A stretch of DNA of 47,646 bases from Pseudomonas juntendi. Lineage in GTDB: Bacteria; Pseudomonadota; Gammaproteobacteria; Pseudomonadales; Pseudomonadaceae. The DNA lies in assembly GCF_009932375.1 (NCBI RefSeq), contig NZ_BLJG01000123.1, forward strand, positions 1 through 47,646, read 5' to 3'. The notes beneath the pieces are model-generated. The model was not told where the DNA came from. It was given only the letters and a program-made list of their open reading frames with translations, and did not search any database. Numbering within the stretch: the stretch's first letter is position 1; each line of letters begins with the position of its first letter. Positions 34,597 through 41,940 of the stretch are shown piece after piece. The translations under genes and the position numbers were made by a program.

Positions 34597-34707
34597 GGGA
34601 TGTACCTCCATCAAGCCCGGCCACACCACGCGGCCGGATAGAGGCACTCTCAAGAAAGCAAGGCTTCTTGCTAAGGGACGATTCGCACGGGTCGAGAAAC
34701 GTCCCCC

Positions 34708-35478
34708 CTAATGCGACGGGAACATTGGAAGCTGCGCTAGTCGGCGGTAGCCGCCGTGCATCAGCTCATCGCCGCGGCGTACCAGCCGCCGCACGCGGGC
34801 ACGCAATGCACTGTCTTTGTGCCAGTCGGCCGCGACGGCATCCGCGCCGAACAGACCTTCGGCCACTTCGCGCAAAGAGGCTCCCGCGAGGGTCGCGTCG
34901 AGCGCTTGCAAGGTATGCAGTTCCAGCAGCGCGGCGGGCGTGGGGCGAGAGCGGGCTGTTGCCACAGGCGCGGCCACGGTTGCGGCAGATAGCGCATCCA
35001 GCTTCGCAGCGAGCGTGCGGTAGCGCGCACAGGGCGTGGCGCAGGCGCGTGTGGCGTAGAGATAGGCCGAGCCATCTTCTAGGTCGGGTGCGAGTGCGAG
35101 CCGAACGCAGCAGCCTGGCCAATGCGATACAAGCACCAGGCGCTTGCCGTCGTGGGTCAGTTGCTTGCGCCCAGGAATGCGCCAGAACTCGAAGGTATGC
35201 GCATCGGGTGGTGGGTCGGCGTCGGGGTATAGCTGCACCACGCCGTCGTGATCGGGGAACCAAGCAGGATGTGCATCGCGCGCATCCAGGCCGGGATCTT
35301 CCAGCAGGCGCAGGCCCCAGGCCTGCGCCGCATCTGGCTTGCGACGCCGGCGTAGCCAGTCGCGCCGGTAGCTTGCATTCCTGCGCAAATACTCCCAAGC
35401 CAGCGCTGGGCCATCGAGGTGCAGCGTGTAGAGATACGCGGCCGTGGGATACCAGTGTTGGCTGCTGCGGTCAGTCAT
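34708..35478 (-). CDS. DUF2285 domain protein (N-terminal DUF6499-like)
   Basis: A 256-residue protein common in this ICE family: N-terminal SSQHWYPTAAYLYTLHLDGP and WEYLRRNASYRRDW correspond to the DUF6499-type region, and the C-terminal half to DUF2285 (LHTLQALDATLAGASLREVA, RRLVRRGDELMHGGYRRL). The latter resembles a DNA-binding helical unit, and family members have been called transcriptional regulators. Exact role unknown. The ATG at 35478 is chosen because it gives the family-like start MTDRSSQHWYP; the open frame runs 12 codons further upstream. Confidence 0.86.
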   Translation of the reverse strand: MTDRSSQHWYPTAAYLYTLHLDGPALAWEYLRRNASYRRDWLRRRRKPDAAQAWGLRLLEDPGLDARDAHPAWFPDHDGVVQLYPDADPPPDAHTFEFWRIPGRKQLTHDGKRLVLVSHWPGCCVRLALAPDLEDGSAYLYATRACATPCARYRTLAAKLDALSAATVAAPVATARSRPTPAALLELHTLQALDATLAGASLREVAEGLFGADAVAADWHKDSALRARVRRLVRRGDELMHGGYRRLAQLPMFPSH

Positions 35479-35820
35479 GGCGAAACCTCCCTGTTTCTGG
35501 GAACGTCGCCACAATTCCGCTGTGCGGGAGCTATCGAATCGCCATCAAGTGGTCATCAAACTCGGGTTACGCTTTAACTGCTGGTGTCAAGACAGATTCG
35601 CTCCAGTGCATTGCCGAAATCGTCTAAATGCGACGACTGCACCGCCCGGAAATGGGGTGCAGCATTGAACACCGTGCCGAATCTCGCGCCTGGCATCATG
35701 ACTGTTTTGGTCAGGAGCGCACCACCCTGGTGCAAGCATGCGGATCAAGACTTGCCAGGTCTTGGCTAAGACCGAAATAGTCACAATGCGATACTTTTTG
35801 CCTGGTCGCGCTGGAATGCG
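35479..35820. other. 342-base intergenic region
   Basis: No convincing gene. It is less GC-rich than its flanks and should contain the promoter of the minus-strand DUF2285 gene, and the transcript end of DUF2958. The only structure I noted is a short hairpin GCACCA-CCC-TGGTGC at 35719-35733. Confidence 0.5.
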
Positions 35821-36168
35821 TCAATCGGTGATCGAACCGTTTTCCTGAGCCAGTCGAACGTATTCCGACAGCGGCCGCGTCGGCTGGAAGTACCGATCTC
35901 GTATCACGGGCTGCTTGAGCGGCCCGACGATGGACGCCAGATCGGACAGCTTCACCGTCGCCAGGGCAGGCATCCCGATCCCGAGGTCGATCAGGCCGTA
36001 GGCCGTATCGCCATCGGTCGGATCGAGCGCGGCCAATAGCCAGGTCGCATGTGCGTCCGGTGTGAACAGGCGCACCACGGGCAGCGGGTCACATTCCTGG
36101 CCTGCGGCGCGGGTGAGGCCGTGGGCCAGTAGGTGCACCCGGTCTTCCTCGGTGACAAGCGTGGTCAA
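35821..36168 (-). CDS. DUF2958 family protein
   Basis: A 115-residue protein of family DUF2958 (LVTEEDRVHLLAHGL, LPVVRLFTPDAHATWLLAAL, DLGIGMPALATVKLSDL, FQPTRPLSEYVRLA), usually found in ICEs and plasmids; function unknown. The likely start is TTG at 36168, where the conserved domain begins, with GGAAGGGG about eight bases upstream. The frame is open to an ATG at 36273 but those residues are arginine-rich and unlike the family. Confidence 0.8.
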   Translation of the reverse strand: MTTLVTEEDRVHLLAHGLTRAAGQECDPLPVVRLFTPDAHATWLLAALDPTDGDTAYGLIDLGIGMPALATVKLSDLASIVGPLKQPVIRDRYFQPTRPLSEYVRLAQENGSITD

Positions 36169-36392
36169 GGCCGCGCCCCTTCCACGAACACACGCAATCG
36201 CCGAGGCGCATCTGTGCCTGCGGACGGATGCACGTATGCGCAAGCGCACGAAGCCGCAAAAGCGGAGAGGCACGAAGGCGTATTGGTGGAAGTCAGGAAA
36301 GACACGGACGCGGTTCCCTGGGTCTGAGGAAATCCGCAGATGCGGATCTCCGTAAAAGCACGGAAAAGGAAAACATCACCACCAAATGAACA

Positions 36393-36413
36393 CTATAGAT
36401 TGTAGTCCTATAG
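36393..36413 (+). promoter_or_regulatory. CTATAG inverted repeat upstream of the XRE gene
   Basis: CTATAG occurs at 36393-36398 and 36408-36413, nine bases apart, about 43 bases before the XRE start. Each copy is itself a palindrome. Spacing and position suit an autoregulatory operator that overlaps the promoter (TATAG-type -10 elements), but this is inference. Confidence 0.4.
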
Positions 36414-36455
36414 GGCGCAATGGGCTGTCATCTTGGTTTTTTGGGGAAACCATAG

Positions 36456-36749
36456 GTGGCAGCGAAGAACTCATTGGCAGCGGCGATTCGGACGGTAAGG
36501 AAGGCGCGTGGTTTGAGCCAGGAAGCGTTCTCCAACGTGTCCAGTCGCACCTACATGAGCACGCTGGAGCGCGACCTGAAAAGCCCAACCATCCAGAAGC
36601 TGGCCGATCTGTGCGAGGTCATGGAAGTGCATCCGCTCACGCTGCTCACATTGGCTTATGCCGGTGACAGCACCCGCGAAGCTGATGAATTGCTGGCACA
36701 GGTGCGCCAGGAACTCAGGGCGATATTGGAAGAGCCCGACACGCCGTAG
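36456..36749 (+). CDS. XRE-family HTH regulator
   Basis: A 97-residue Cro/CI-type regulator and the only plus-strand gene between 28719 and 41900. The HTH is at about 8-65 (LAAAIRTVRKARGLSQEAFS, SRTYMSTLERDLKSPTIQKL). The C-terminal helix (EADELLAQVRQELRAILEE) may serve in dimerisation. The start is GTG with GGGGA upstream. Such genes sit at this place in Tn4371-like ICEs and probably control the maintenance or transfer genes. Confidence 0.9.
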   Translation: MAAKNSLAAAIRTVRKARGLSQEAFSNVSSRTYMSTLERDLKSPTIQKLADLCEVMEVHPLTLLTLAYAGDSTREADELLAQVRQELRAILEEPDTP

Positions 36750-37061
36750 CGCGTTGGCGTGTGGTACTGAATTGCAGCAAGCGGAGCGCGCAGCGCCGCA
36801 GGCGCGAAGGCGTGAGGGATTGAAGCCGGATGGCCGTGACGGCTTGCCGGCACGGGGCGAAGCCCGAAAGCCCGGCGGCGCTTACAGCGCCGACACGCCA
36901 CACACCGCTCGTTGACACGGATTGCGAGCCACAAGGCACGCATGCAGGCCCGCGGTGACGGGCGTATCCAGCACGCGGCAGCAGCAGAAATCCTGCGCGT
37001 GCGGTGCTGCGATCAGCAGCATCGCGCCCCGCCGCAGTGGGCGGGACGCGGTAAGCGGCTG
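36750..37061. repeat. Intergenic region with module A of a dispersed repeat
   Basis: No gene. From 36778 it contains CAAGCGGAGCGCGCAG, then GAAGGCGTGAGGGATTGAAG and further GAAGCCCG/GAAAGCCCGG motifs. The same ordered words occur at 41737-41790 and 45021-45075. The segment is rich in short inverted repeats and may fold as RNA. The 3' part (36900-37061) leads to the end of DUF736 and shows nothing else. Confidence 0.55.
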
Positions 37062-37376
37062 TCAGGCCGCCTTCGGCTTGTTGCGCGACCAGATCAGGTC
37101 GTGCGTGCCGTCCTCGTTCTCGATCAGGCGGGCATAGACCGTCGCCGGGAACGAAGGGTCGTCGATGGATACGGACAGGTATTCCCGCCCGGCCTCGCTG
37201 GTCTTCTTCCACGCTGCGCCGACTTCGTGGCCAGCCGCTTGCAGGTGGAAGTCGGGGGCGTTCTCGGTGTCGCCCTTGTCGTTGGGAACCAGCTTGACCT
37301 TGACGTTGAGCGTCAGGGTGCGAAGCGTGCCGGTGAAGCCGTCTTTCTCTGCGGTGAAGGTGCCGATGTTAGCCAT
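37062..37376 (-). CDS. DUF736 family protein
   Basis: A 104-residue protein of DUF736, widespread in plasmids and ICEs; function unknown, with suggestions of single-strand DNA or stress roles that the sequence cannot confirm. The family start [20 protein letters not shown], the middle [19 protein letters not shown] and the end [19 protein letters not shown] are all present. The ATG at 37376 has AAAGGAG upstream. The longer open frame to 37592 is not family-like. Confidence 0.93.
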   Translation of the reverse strand: MANIGTFTAEKDGFTGTLRTLTLNVKVKLVPNDKGDTENAPDFHLQAAGHEVGAAWKKTSEAGREYLSVSIDDPSFPATVYARLIENEDGTHDLIWSRNKPKAA

Positions 37377-38146
37377 GATGTTTCTCCTTTCGGGTTGAAC
37401 AAGGTCGCGCCAGTGCGTCCTTGTTGTGATCCGGCCGGCGGGGGATGGGCTGGTCGCACCGCGCAGCGGTCGCAACAACGTGGAGAACCTGGAAGCGAAA
37501 AGAATTTGTCCCGCGAGGAATGCGCGCAGCGCAGGGGAAATTGTTTTCGCTGCAAGGTTGCGGCCATGAAGCCCAAGGCGCAGCCGCGCCACCGCCAGGA
37601 TTCACAACAAGACAAGGACGCACAGGCCGCCCGCTCCCGAATGGAGACGTGGCCAACTCGGCATCCCCGCGTGACGGCTGCACCGGCTTGCGCCCTGACG
37701 CGGGCCAGGTCAATGCCCCGACGACAAGGCCAGAGCGCCCCTGCCGCAGCTCACGGCCACATACTGAGGCGTGGTGTGGAAGCTCCATAGAAGCGAGGCT
37801 GGGCGGCGTGTCGGTGAACCGTCTTTCGTGACGTACAGACAACGAACCGCCAGCGTCGGGGACGGCACGCTTTCGTGCAACCTGCCGCAGCAAGCCGGGG
37901 CGTAGCCACACCAGCCCCGCCCATTGCGGCGGGGCTCGGTCGAATCGTTGGCGGCGCGATGCGCCGCCACACTTGCTGGCTTCGTGGATTTCGCGCACGA
38001 GCGCCCTTGTGCGTGGCCCCATCGCCGCCGACCGAAGGCGGCGATGGGGCTTTTTTTTAGCAGTGAAACCGGGCGCGGCCACCGCCGCGCCCGGAGTTTT
38101 CGACCACCGGCCCCAAGGCGGCACGGCTTGGGGCCGGTGCGGCTCG
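37377..38146. ncRNA. Non-coding region with a candidate structured RNA on the plus strand
   Basis: 770 bases without a believable gene, though several long GC-rich frames exist. From 37865 there is a series of perfect hairpins: GCACG/CGTGC (37865-37878), AGCCCCGCC/GGCGGGGCT (37913-37936), TGGCGGCGC/GCGCCGCCA (37949-37969), then a 14-bp stem followed by eight T (38016-38058), which is a textbook plus-strand terminator although no plus-strand gene precedes it. Two more hairpins follow at 38069-38094 and 38105-38139. The natural reading is a structured transcript ending at about 38058; its start is not identified. Confidence 0.5.
38016..38058 (+). terminator. Strong rho-independent terminator without a plus-strand gene
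   Basis: GCCCCATCGCCGCC (38016-38029) pairs perfectly with 38037-38050 across a 7-base loop, followed by eight T. It can only terminate plus-strand transcription, since the other side of the stem is A-rich when read on the minus strand. The nearest plus-strand gene is the XRE gene more than 1.2 kb upstream. Confidence 0.85.
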
Positions 38147-38356
38147 TTATTTCTTGGTTTCGATGATCCACCACACGGCGCGCGGCAAGGCGCGGCCCGT
38201 GAGGGGATGCAGATCGGTCAGGTCGGCGCGGGCCGTCCAGCCACGCGGCGGACGGTAGCCGCGCACGTCGCCGTCGCCGTGCCAGCGGCGGGCGCGCACC
38301 GTGCCGGAGGCATAGGTCGCAGCCATACGGGGGCGGTTTGCGGGTTGGTGGGTCAT
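38147..38356 (-). CDS. Small hypothetical protein upstream of the RNA-like region
   Basis: A 69-residue basic protein, MTHQPANRPRMAATYASGTV to the terminal RALPRAVWWIIETKK. I believe it is a conserved hypothetical protein of this ICE type, but I cannot assign a function. It lies 61 bases after the ParB-like gene on the same strand, with a hairpin between them. No signal peptide or membrane segment. Confidence 0.7.
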   Translation of the reverse strand: MTHQPANRPRMAATYASGTVRARRWHGDGDVRGYRPPRGWTARADLTDLHPLTGRALPRAVWWIIETKK

Positions 38357-38376
38357 GGCAGGCATCCTCAATATGA

Positions 38377-38402
38377 AGCGCCCCGGCCGGAACCGGGGCG
38401 CT
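38377..38402 (-). terminator. Hairpin between the ParB-like gene and the next gene
   Basis: AGCGCCCCGG (38377-38386) and CCGGGGCGCT (38393-38402) form a perfect 10-bp stem with a 6-base loop, 15 bases after the ParB-like stop codon. On the minus strand it is followed by TTCATATT, a weak T tract. It may terminate part of the transcripts or protect the mRNA end. Confidence 0.5.
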
Positions 38403-38417
38403 ATCTACGGTGCGAAG

Positions 38418-40487
38418 TCACGCGGCCAAAGCCTCGGCCTGCGGCTGGACATCCGCCACGGCGGCCGCTTCTTCCTGTGCTTCGGCTTCGCCATCCGCCG
38501 GCGCGTCCTGCCCGGCCTGCTGCGGGCCTTCGGTGCGGAAGATGGCGGGCATCCAGCCGGTGCCAGCGGCGAGCCGTTCGGCTTCGCTGGCAATGTCGCC
38601 CTTCTTCAACTTCGCCAGTCGGGTGACGTGCGAGGGCGCGAACCCGCCAACGGCTTCCAGAATCGCGGCCTTCGGCACATGCCGGAAGTAACCCTCATTG
38701 GTGGGCTGCCACCACGCGGCCATATCCAGCCCCACGGCCTGCGCCAGTTCCGCGCCGGGCTGGTGCGGCGTGGCGCGAGGCGTCACCACGTCCACCGTGG
38801 AAGCTAAGCACACGGCCAGCAGCCGCACCAGTTCATCCTGTGATTTCGCCAGCAGCGCGGCGAACAGTTCGGCGCTGTCCTCCGGCAAGGTTTCGCCTGC
38901 CACCTGTTGCAGTTCGCGCAGCGCCACGGCGGCGGGTGATTCCGGCCAGTCCGGGGCCATGCCTTCCAGCCGGTCTTGCACCGTGAGGCGCACGCCCAGC
39001 GGCAGGTCGTGGCCGTAGTGGCTTTCCTGCAAGACGGTCTGCACCATGCCATGCACCACGGCGGCCAGCGCGGCTTGCGGATGCCGGGCCACTTCGATTT
39101 GCAGCGCGGCGGTACGGTGCGCGCTCAACCGCTGCGCCAGTCGGTCGGACATGGTGGCGGTCTTGGGCTGCTCGTCGTCCTCGCCTTCGTCCTCGTTTGC
39201 GGCTTCGCCTTCGCTGCCGAAACCCTGCCGCAGTCGTTCCAGCGTGCGCAGCGCCTTGGCTTCGGCTTCGCGCAGCAGCCCGCGATGAATCGCGGCCTGC
39301 CCGTCGCGGTCGATGGTGACGATGGCACCGGCTGCGGCCTTCACATTGGCCGCATAGTCCAGCAAGCCTTCTTCCAGCGCCTGCAACTGCTCGCCCAGGC
39401 GTTCGCCTTCTTCCTGCAAGGCATCGGCCTTTTCTTCGTCTTCGTCGTCCAGCGCGGCATCCACGGCTTCGGCCAGTTCGTGCAGCTTGGTTTGCAGCTT
39501 CTCGATGCGCTGCGCGTCGCGCTTGTTCGGACTGCGGCGTTCCCTTGGCGCACGCTGGAAGGCTTGCAGATCGGCATGGGTCATGCCCGGCGTGGCATCC
39601 ACCCACGCCCAGCCCTCGGCCTGCACCTTGGCGGCGATACCTGCCAGCTTGTCCTGCGCCAGCCGTTCCAGCAGTGCGGCATCGGTCAGATACACGCCTT
39701 TGTCGCCCTCCGCGAACAGGTCGCGGCGGATGCCACCGCCTTCCTGCTCGTAGCCGTCCAGCCCGACAAAGCGCACCAGCGGATGCCGGTAGGCGTCGAT
39801 TTCGCGTTCGGTCAGACGGTCGCGCAGGTTGTGCGGGCTGCGCTGCCATGTCGGCGCATCGTAGAACGCGGCTTCCTGCGCGGCGTGGTCGTCGGTGATG
39901 GCAAGGGCCATCAACTGGTCAAGGCTCACGGCCTCGGCGCGATAGTCGGCCAGCAGGCGCGGCGAGACGTTGGCGAGTTTCAAGCGGCGCTGCACCACCA
40001 GCGGCGTGACGGAAAAATCCGCTGCGATATCCTCGATGCTGCGGCCTTCGGCCACCAGCGCGGCGAACGCCTCGAACTGGTCGGCGGGGTGCATGGCTTC
40101 GCGCTGCACGTTCTCGGTCAGGCTGGCCGTGCGTGCGGTGCCATCGGCCACCTGCAGGCAAGGCACCTCCCATTCCTTGCTGATGCGGTGCTTCTTCGCC
40201 AGCAGCTTCAACGCTGCGAGGCGACGGCCACCGGCCACGACTTCGTAATGCTCGCCGTCGGCGGCGGCAATCACGATGAGGTTTTGCAGCAGGCCGACAC
40301 GCTGGATGCTGGCGGCGAGTTCGGGAATGGACATGCGCGGGGTCTTGCGCACGTTGCGGCCAGTGGGGCGCGACACCAGCCGCGACAGCGGAACCAGAAT
40401 CAGGTTCTTGGTCGGGTCAGCGGCTTCCAGCGGGATAGCGGCGGCGGTGTTGATGGCGCGGGCTTCGGTTTGGGTAACGGCGTTCAT
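38418..40487 (-). CDS. Large ParB/RepB/Spo0J-family protein
   Basis: A 689-residue ParB-like protein, about twice the length of chromosomal ParB. The N-terminal nuclease-like domain is clear (NLILVPLSRLVSRPTGRNVR, MSIPELAASIQRVGLLQNLI, YEVVAGGRRLAALKLLAKKH, TENVQREAMHPADQFEAF), followed by the HTH KorB-like part (IEDIAADFSVTPLVVQRRLK). The remainder is a long helical region with a coiled coil (RIEKLQTKLHELAEAVDAAL) and an acidic linker, typical of the ICE/plasmid version. It is far from parA, so it may act as a DNA-binding or nuclease-type maintenance factor. The ATG at 40487 lies just after a good ribosome site. Confidence 0.92.
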   Translation of the reverse strand: MNAVTQTEARAINTAAAIPLEAADPTKNLILVPLSRLVSRPTGRNVRKTPRMSIPELAASIQRVGLLQNLIVIAAADGEHYEVVAGGRRLAALKLLAKKHRISKEWEVPCLQVADGTARTASLTENVQREAMHPADQFEAFAALVAEGRSIEDIAADFSVTPLVVQRRLKLANVSPRLLADYRAEAVSLDQLMALAITDDHAAQEAAFYDAPTWQRSPHNLRDRLTEREIDAYRHPLVRFVGLDGYEQEGGGIRRDLFAEGDKGVYLTDAALLERLAQDKLAGIAAKVQAEGWAWVDATPGMTHADLQAFQRAPRERRSPNKRDAQRIEKLQTKLHELAEAVDAALDDEDEEKADALQEEGERLGEQLQALEEGLLDYAANVKAAAGAIVTIDRDGQAAIHRGLLREAEAKALRTLERLRQGFGSEGEAANEDEGEDDEQPKTATMSDRLAQRLSAHRTAALQIEVARHPQAALAAVVHGMVQTVLQESHYGHDLPLGVRLTVQDRLEGMAPDWPESPAAVALRELQQVAGETLPEDSAELFAALLAKSQDELVRLLAVCLASTVDVVTPRATPHQPGAELAQAVGLDMAAWWQPTNEGYFRHVPKAAILEAVGGFAPSHVTRLAKLKKGDIASEAERLAAGTGWMPAIFRTEGPQQAGQDAPADGEAEAQEEAAAVADVQPQAEALAA

Positions 40488-40567
40488 GGTGATAACTCCT
40501 ATCGGTTCAGGAATGCAGCAGCGAAGAAAGCGACAAGGGCTGCTGCCTGCCCCTGCCGCGTGGGGAT

Positions 40568-41395
40568 TCAGGCTTTCAACTGGCGCATGCCATCGGCCAG
40601 CAGCCAGAGGGCGCGATTCAGTCGGATGTTTTGGTCGATGCCCTGCACCGGGCGGGTTTGCTGTCGGCGCCCGTTGGCGCTGCGGCCACGCAGCCCGCCT
40701 TGGGTCAGGTTTTCTTGGGTGCGGTTGAACACGCTCCACAGGTCGGGGCGGCGGTCGTCGAAGCGGCGCGGCATCAGGATTTGCGATTCCGTGATGGGCG
40801 CGGGCTTGTCGGGGTCGTCGTACTTGAGGGCGAGCGCGGCGCGGGCGAACACTTCGGATTCGCCATCGTCCAAGGTGATGCCGCGCATGGCATCGCGCGA
40901 TTCCTTCACCCGATCGAAACCGCTCAAGACTTCGTAAGCGCCCTCAATGACCAGACCGGCCACGTCGCCTTTATGGGGCACTCGCACATCGGCCACGGTG
41001 TTGCCGCAAACAAGGCCATTGCTGCACACGAACCGGAACATTCCGGCCAGCATCTGATAGCTGCTGGTGCCGTCGTGCGAGTTCAGCAGCACGATTTCGT
41101 TGGCCTCCGCGCCGTTGATCTGGCTGGCATGGCGCAAGCGAATCATGTGTTTGGTGTGCTCGCGCTTGCCTTCGTCGCGCACGCGGGTTTGCGTCACCAT
41201 GAAAGGCTGGAAGCCTTCTTTGCGAAGCTCGGTCAGCACGGCGGCGGTGGGGATATAGGCGTACCGCTGCGAACGGCTCTCGTGCGGGGCATCCGCGAAG
41301 ATGGACGGGGCCACGCGGTGAATCTGGTCGTCGGACAGCGGGTAATCGCTGCGCAGCGAGGGGGAGCGGAAAGCGAAACGGGATGCGAGTTGCAT
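40568..41395 (-). CDS. DUF932 (phage/plasmid-like) protein
   Basis: A 275-residue protein of DUF932, found in many plasmids, phages and ICEs, function unknown. Family motifs: SIFADAPHESRSQRYAYIPT, GFQPFMVTQTRVRDEGKREH, EIVLLNSHDGTSSYQMLAGM, FRFVCSNGLVCGN and the C-terminal WSVFNRTQENLTQGGLRGRS. The ATG at 41395 has AGGAG upstream. Same strand as, and 80 bases before, the ParB-like gene. Confidence 0.92.
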   Translation of the reverse strand: MQLASRFAFRSPSLRSDYPLSDDQIHRVAPSIFADAPHESRSQRYAYIPTAAVLTELRKEGFQPFMVTQTRVRDEGKREHTKHMIRLRHASQINGAEANEIVLLNSHDGTSSYQMLAGMFRFVCSNGLVCGNTVADVRVPHKGDVAGLVIEGAYEVLSGFDRVKESRDAMRGITLDDGESEVFARAALALKYDDPDKPAPITESQILMPRRFDDRRPDLWSVFNRTQENLTQGGLRGRSANGRRQQTRPVQGIDQNIRLNRALWLLADGMRQLKA

Positions 41396-41940
41396 GGTCT
41401 TTCTCCTGACAAAAGAGGTTTGCTGTTCACACCGCACACCGGATTTCTAGATTCGGAGCCCAGCCTTTCGGCTGTTTGGTGCGGTCGGCACGAGGAACCC
41501 GGTTGGCCCTGTTGCCACCGTCTTTCCTGAGTTCATCGCCCGCGGCCAAAGGAGCGCGCGGACGGGGGCCGTCAAGGAGCCAAGCGCAGGGTGGGTGCGG
41601 CCCGCAGGCGCAGCCGAGGACACGGCCCTGCGCGCCTTGACGGCACACGGGCGCGGGCTACGGTCGCGGGTAAGGTGATGAAGTCAGGGGAGACGGCTGG
41701 ACAAGGCAACGGCCATCCCTTTGTGCTGACCGCACGCAAGCGAAGCGCGCAGGCCCGAAGCTGGAAGCCGGGCCGTAGGCGTCAGCGATGCGGAAGGCTG
41801 GCGAAGCCAGTCCCGCCAGGGATGAGCGACTAGCGAACCTGGAGCAGCGCGATCCGCGAAGCGGAGACGCAAGAGGACTCTTCGTTTACCATTTGTTTCG
41901 CAAGCTAATGATGGGAAAGCAAGAACACGGAGATCTAGAG
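41396..41940. repeat. Intergenic region with module B of a dispersed repeat
   Basis: No gene. It contains TTGACGGC at 41637-41644 with TACGGT at 41659, then from 41737 CAAGCGAAGCGCGCAGGCCCG and at 41766-41790 AGCCGGG with AGGCGTCAGCGATG. The same words in the same order occur at 44940-45075. From about 41880 the base composition becomes AT-richer, marking the start of the ATPase cargo gene. The open frame running from 41788 into that gene is not coding here. Confidence 0.55.

Noticed and set aside
36133..36327. Plus-strand frame opposite DUF2958
   Set aside because: Half of it lies over DUF2958 and the rest has no recognisable features or ribosome site.
37369..38124. Long minus-strand frame (251 codons) in the non-coding region after DUF736
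   Set aside because: Low-complexity, no domain, and runs through several perfect hairpins and a terminator; structured RNA explains the region better.
38976..40937. 653-codon plus-strand frame opposite the ParB-like gene
   Set aside because: Reads as an antisense translation (His/Gln/Gly/Leu-rich) of a confidently identified gene.
41788..41940. Upstream start of the ATPase gene
   Set aside because: The first 51 codons come from repeat module B and are unlike the family; ATG at 41941 has GGAG upstream and starts the conserved domain.
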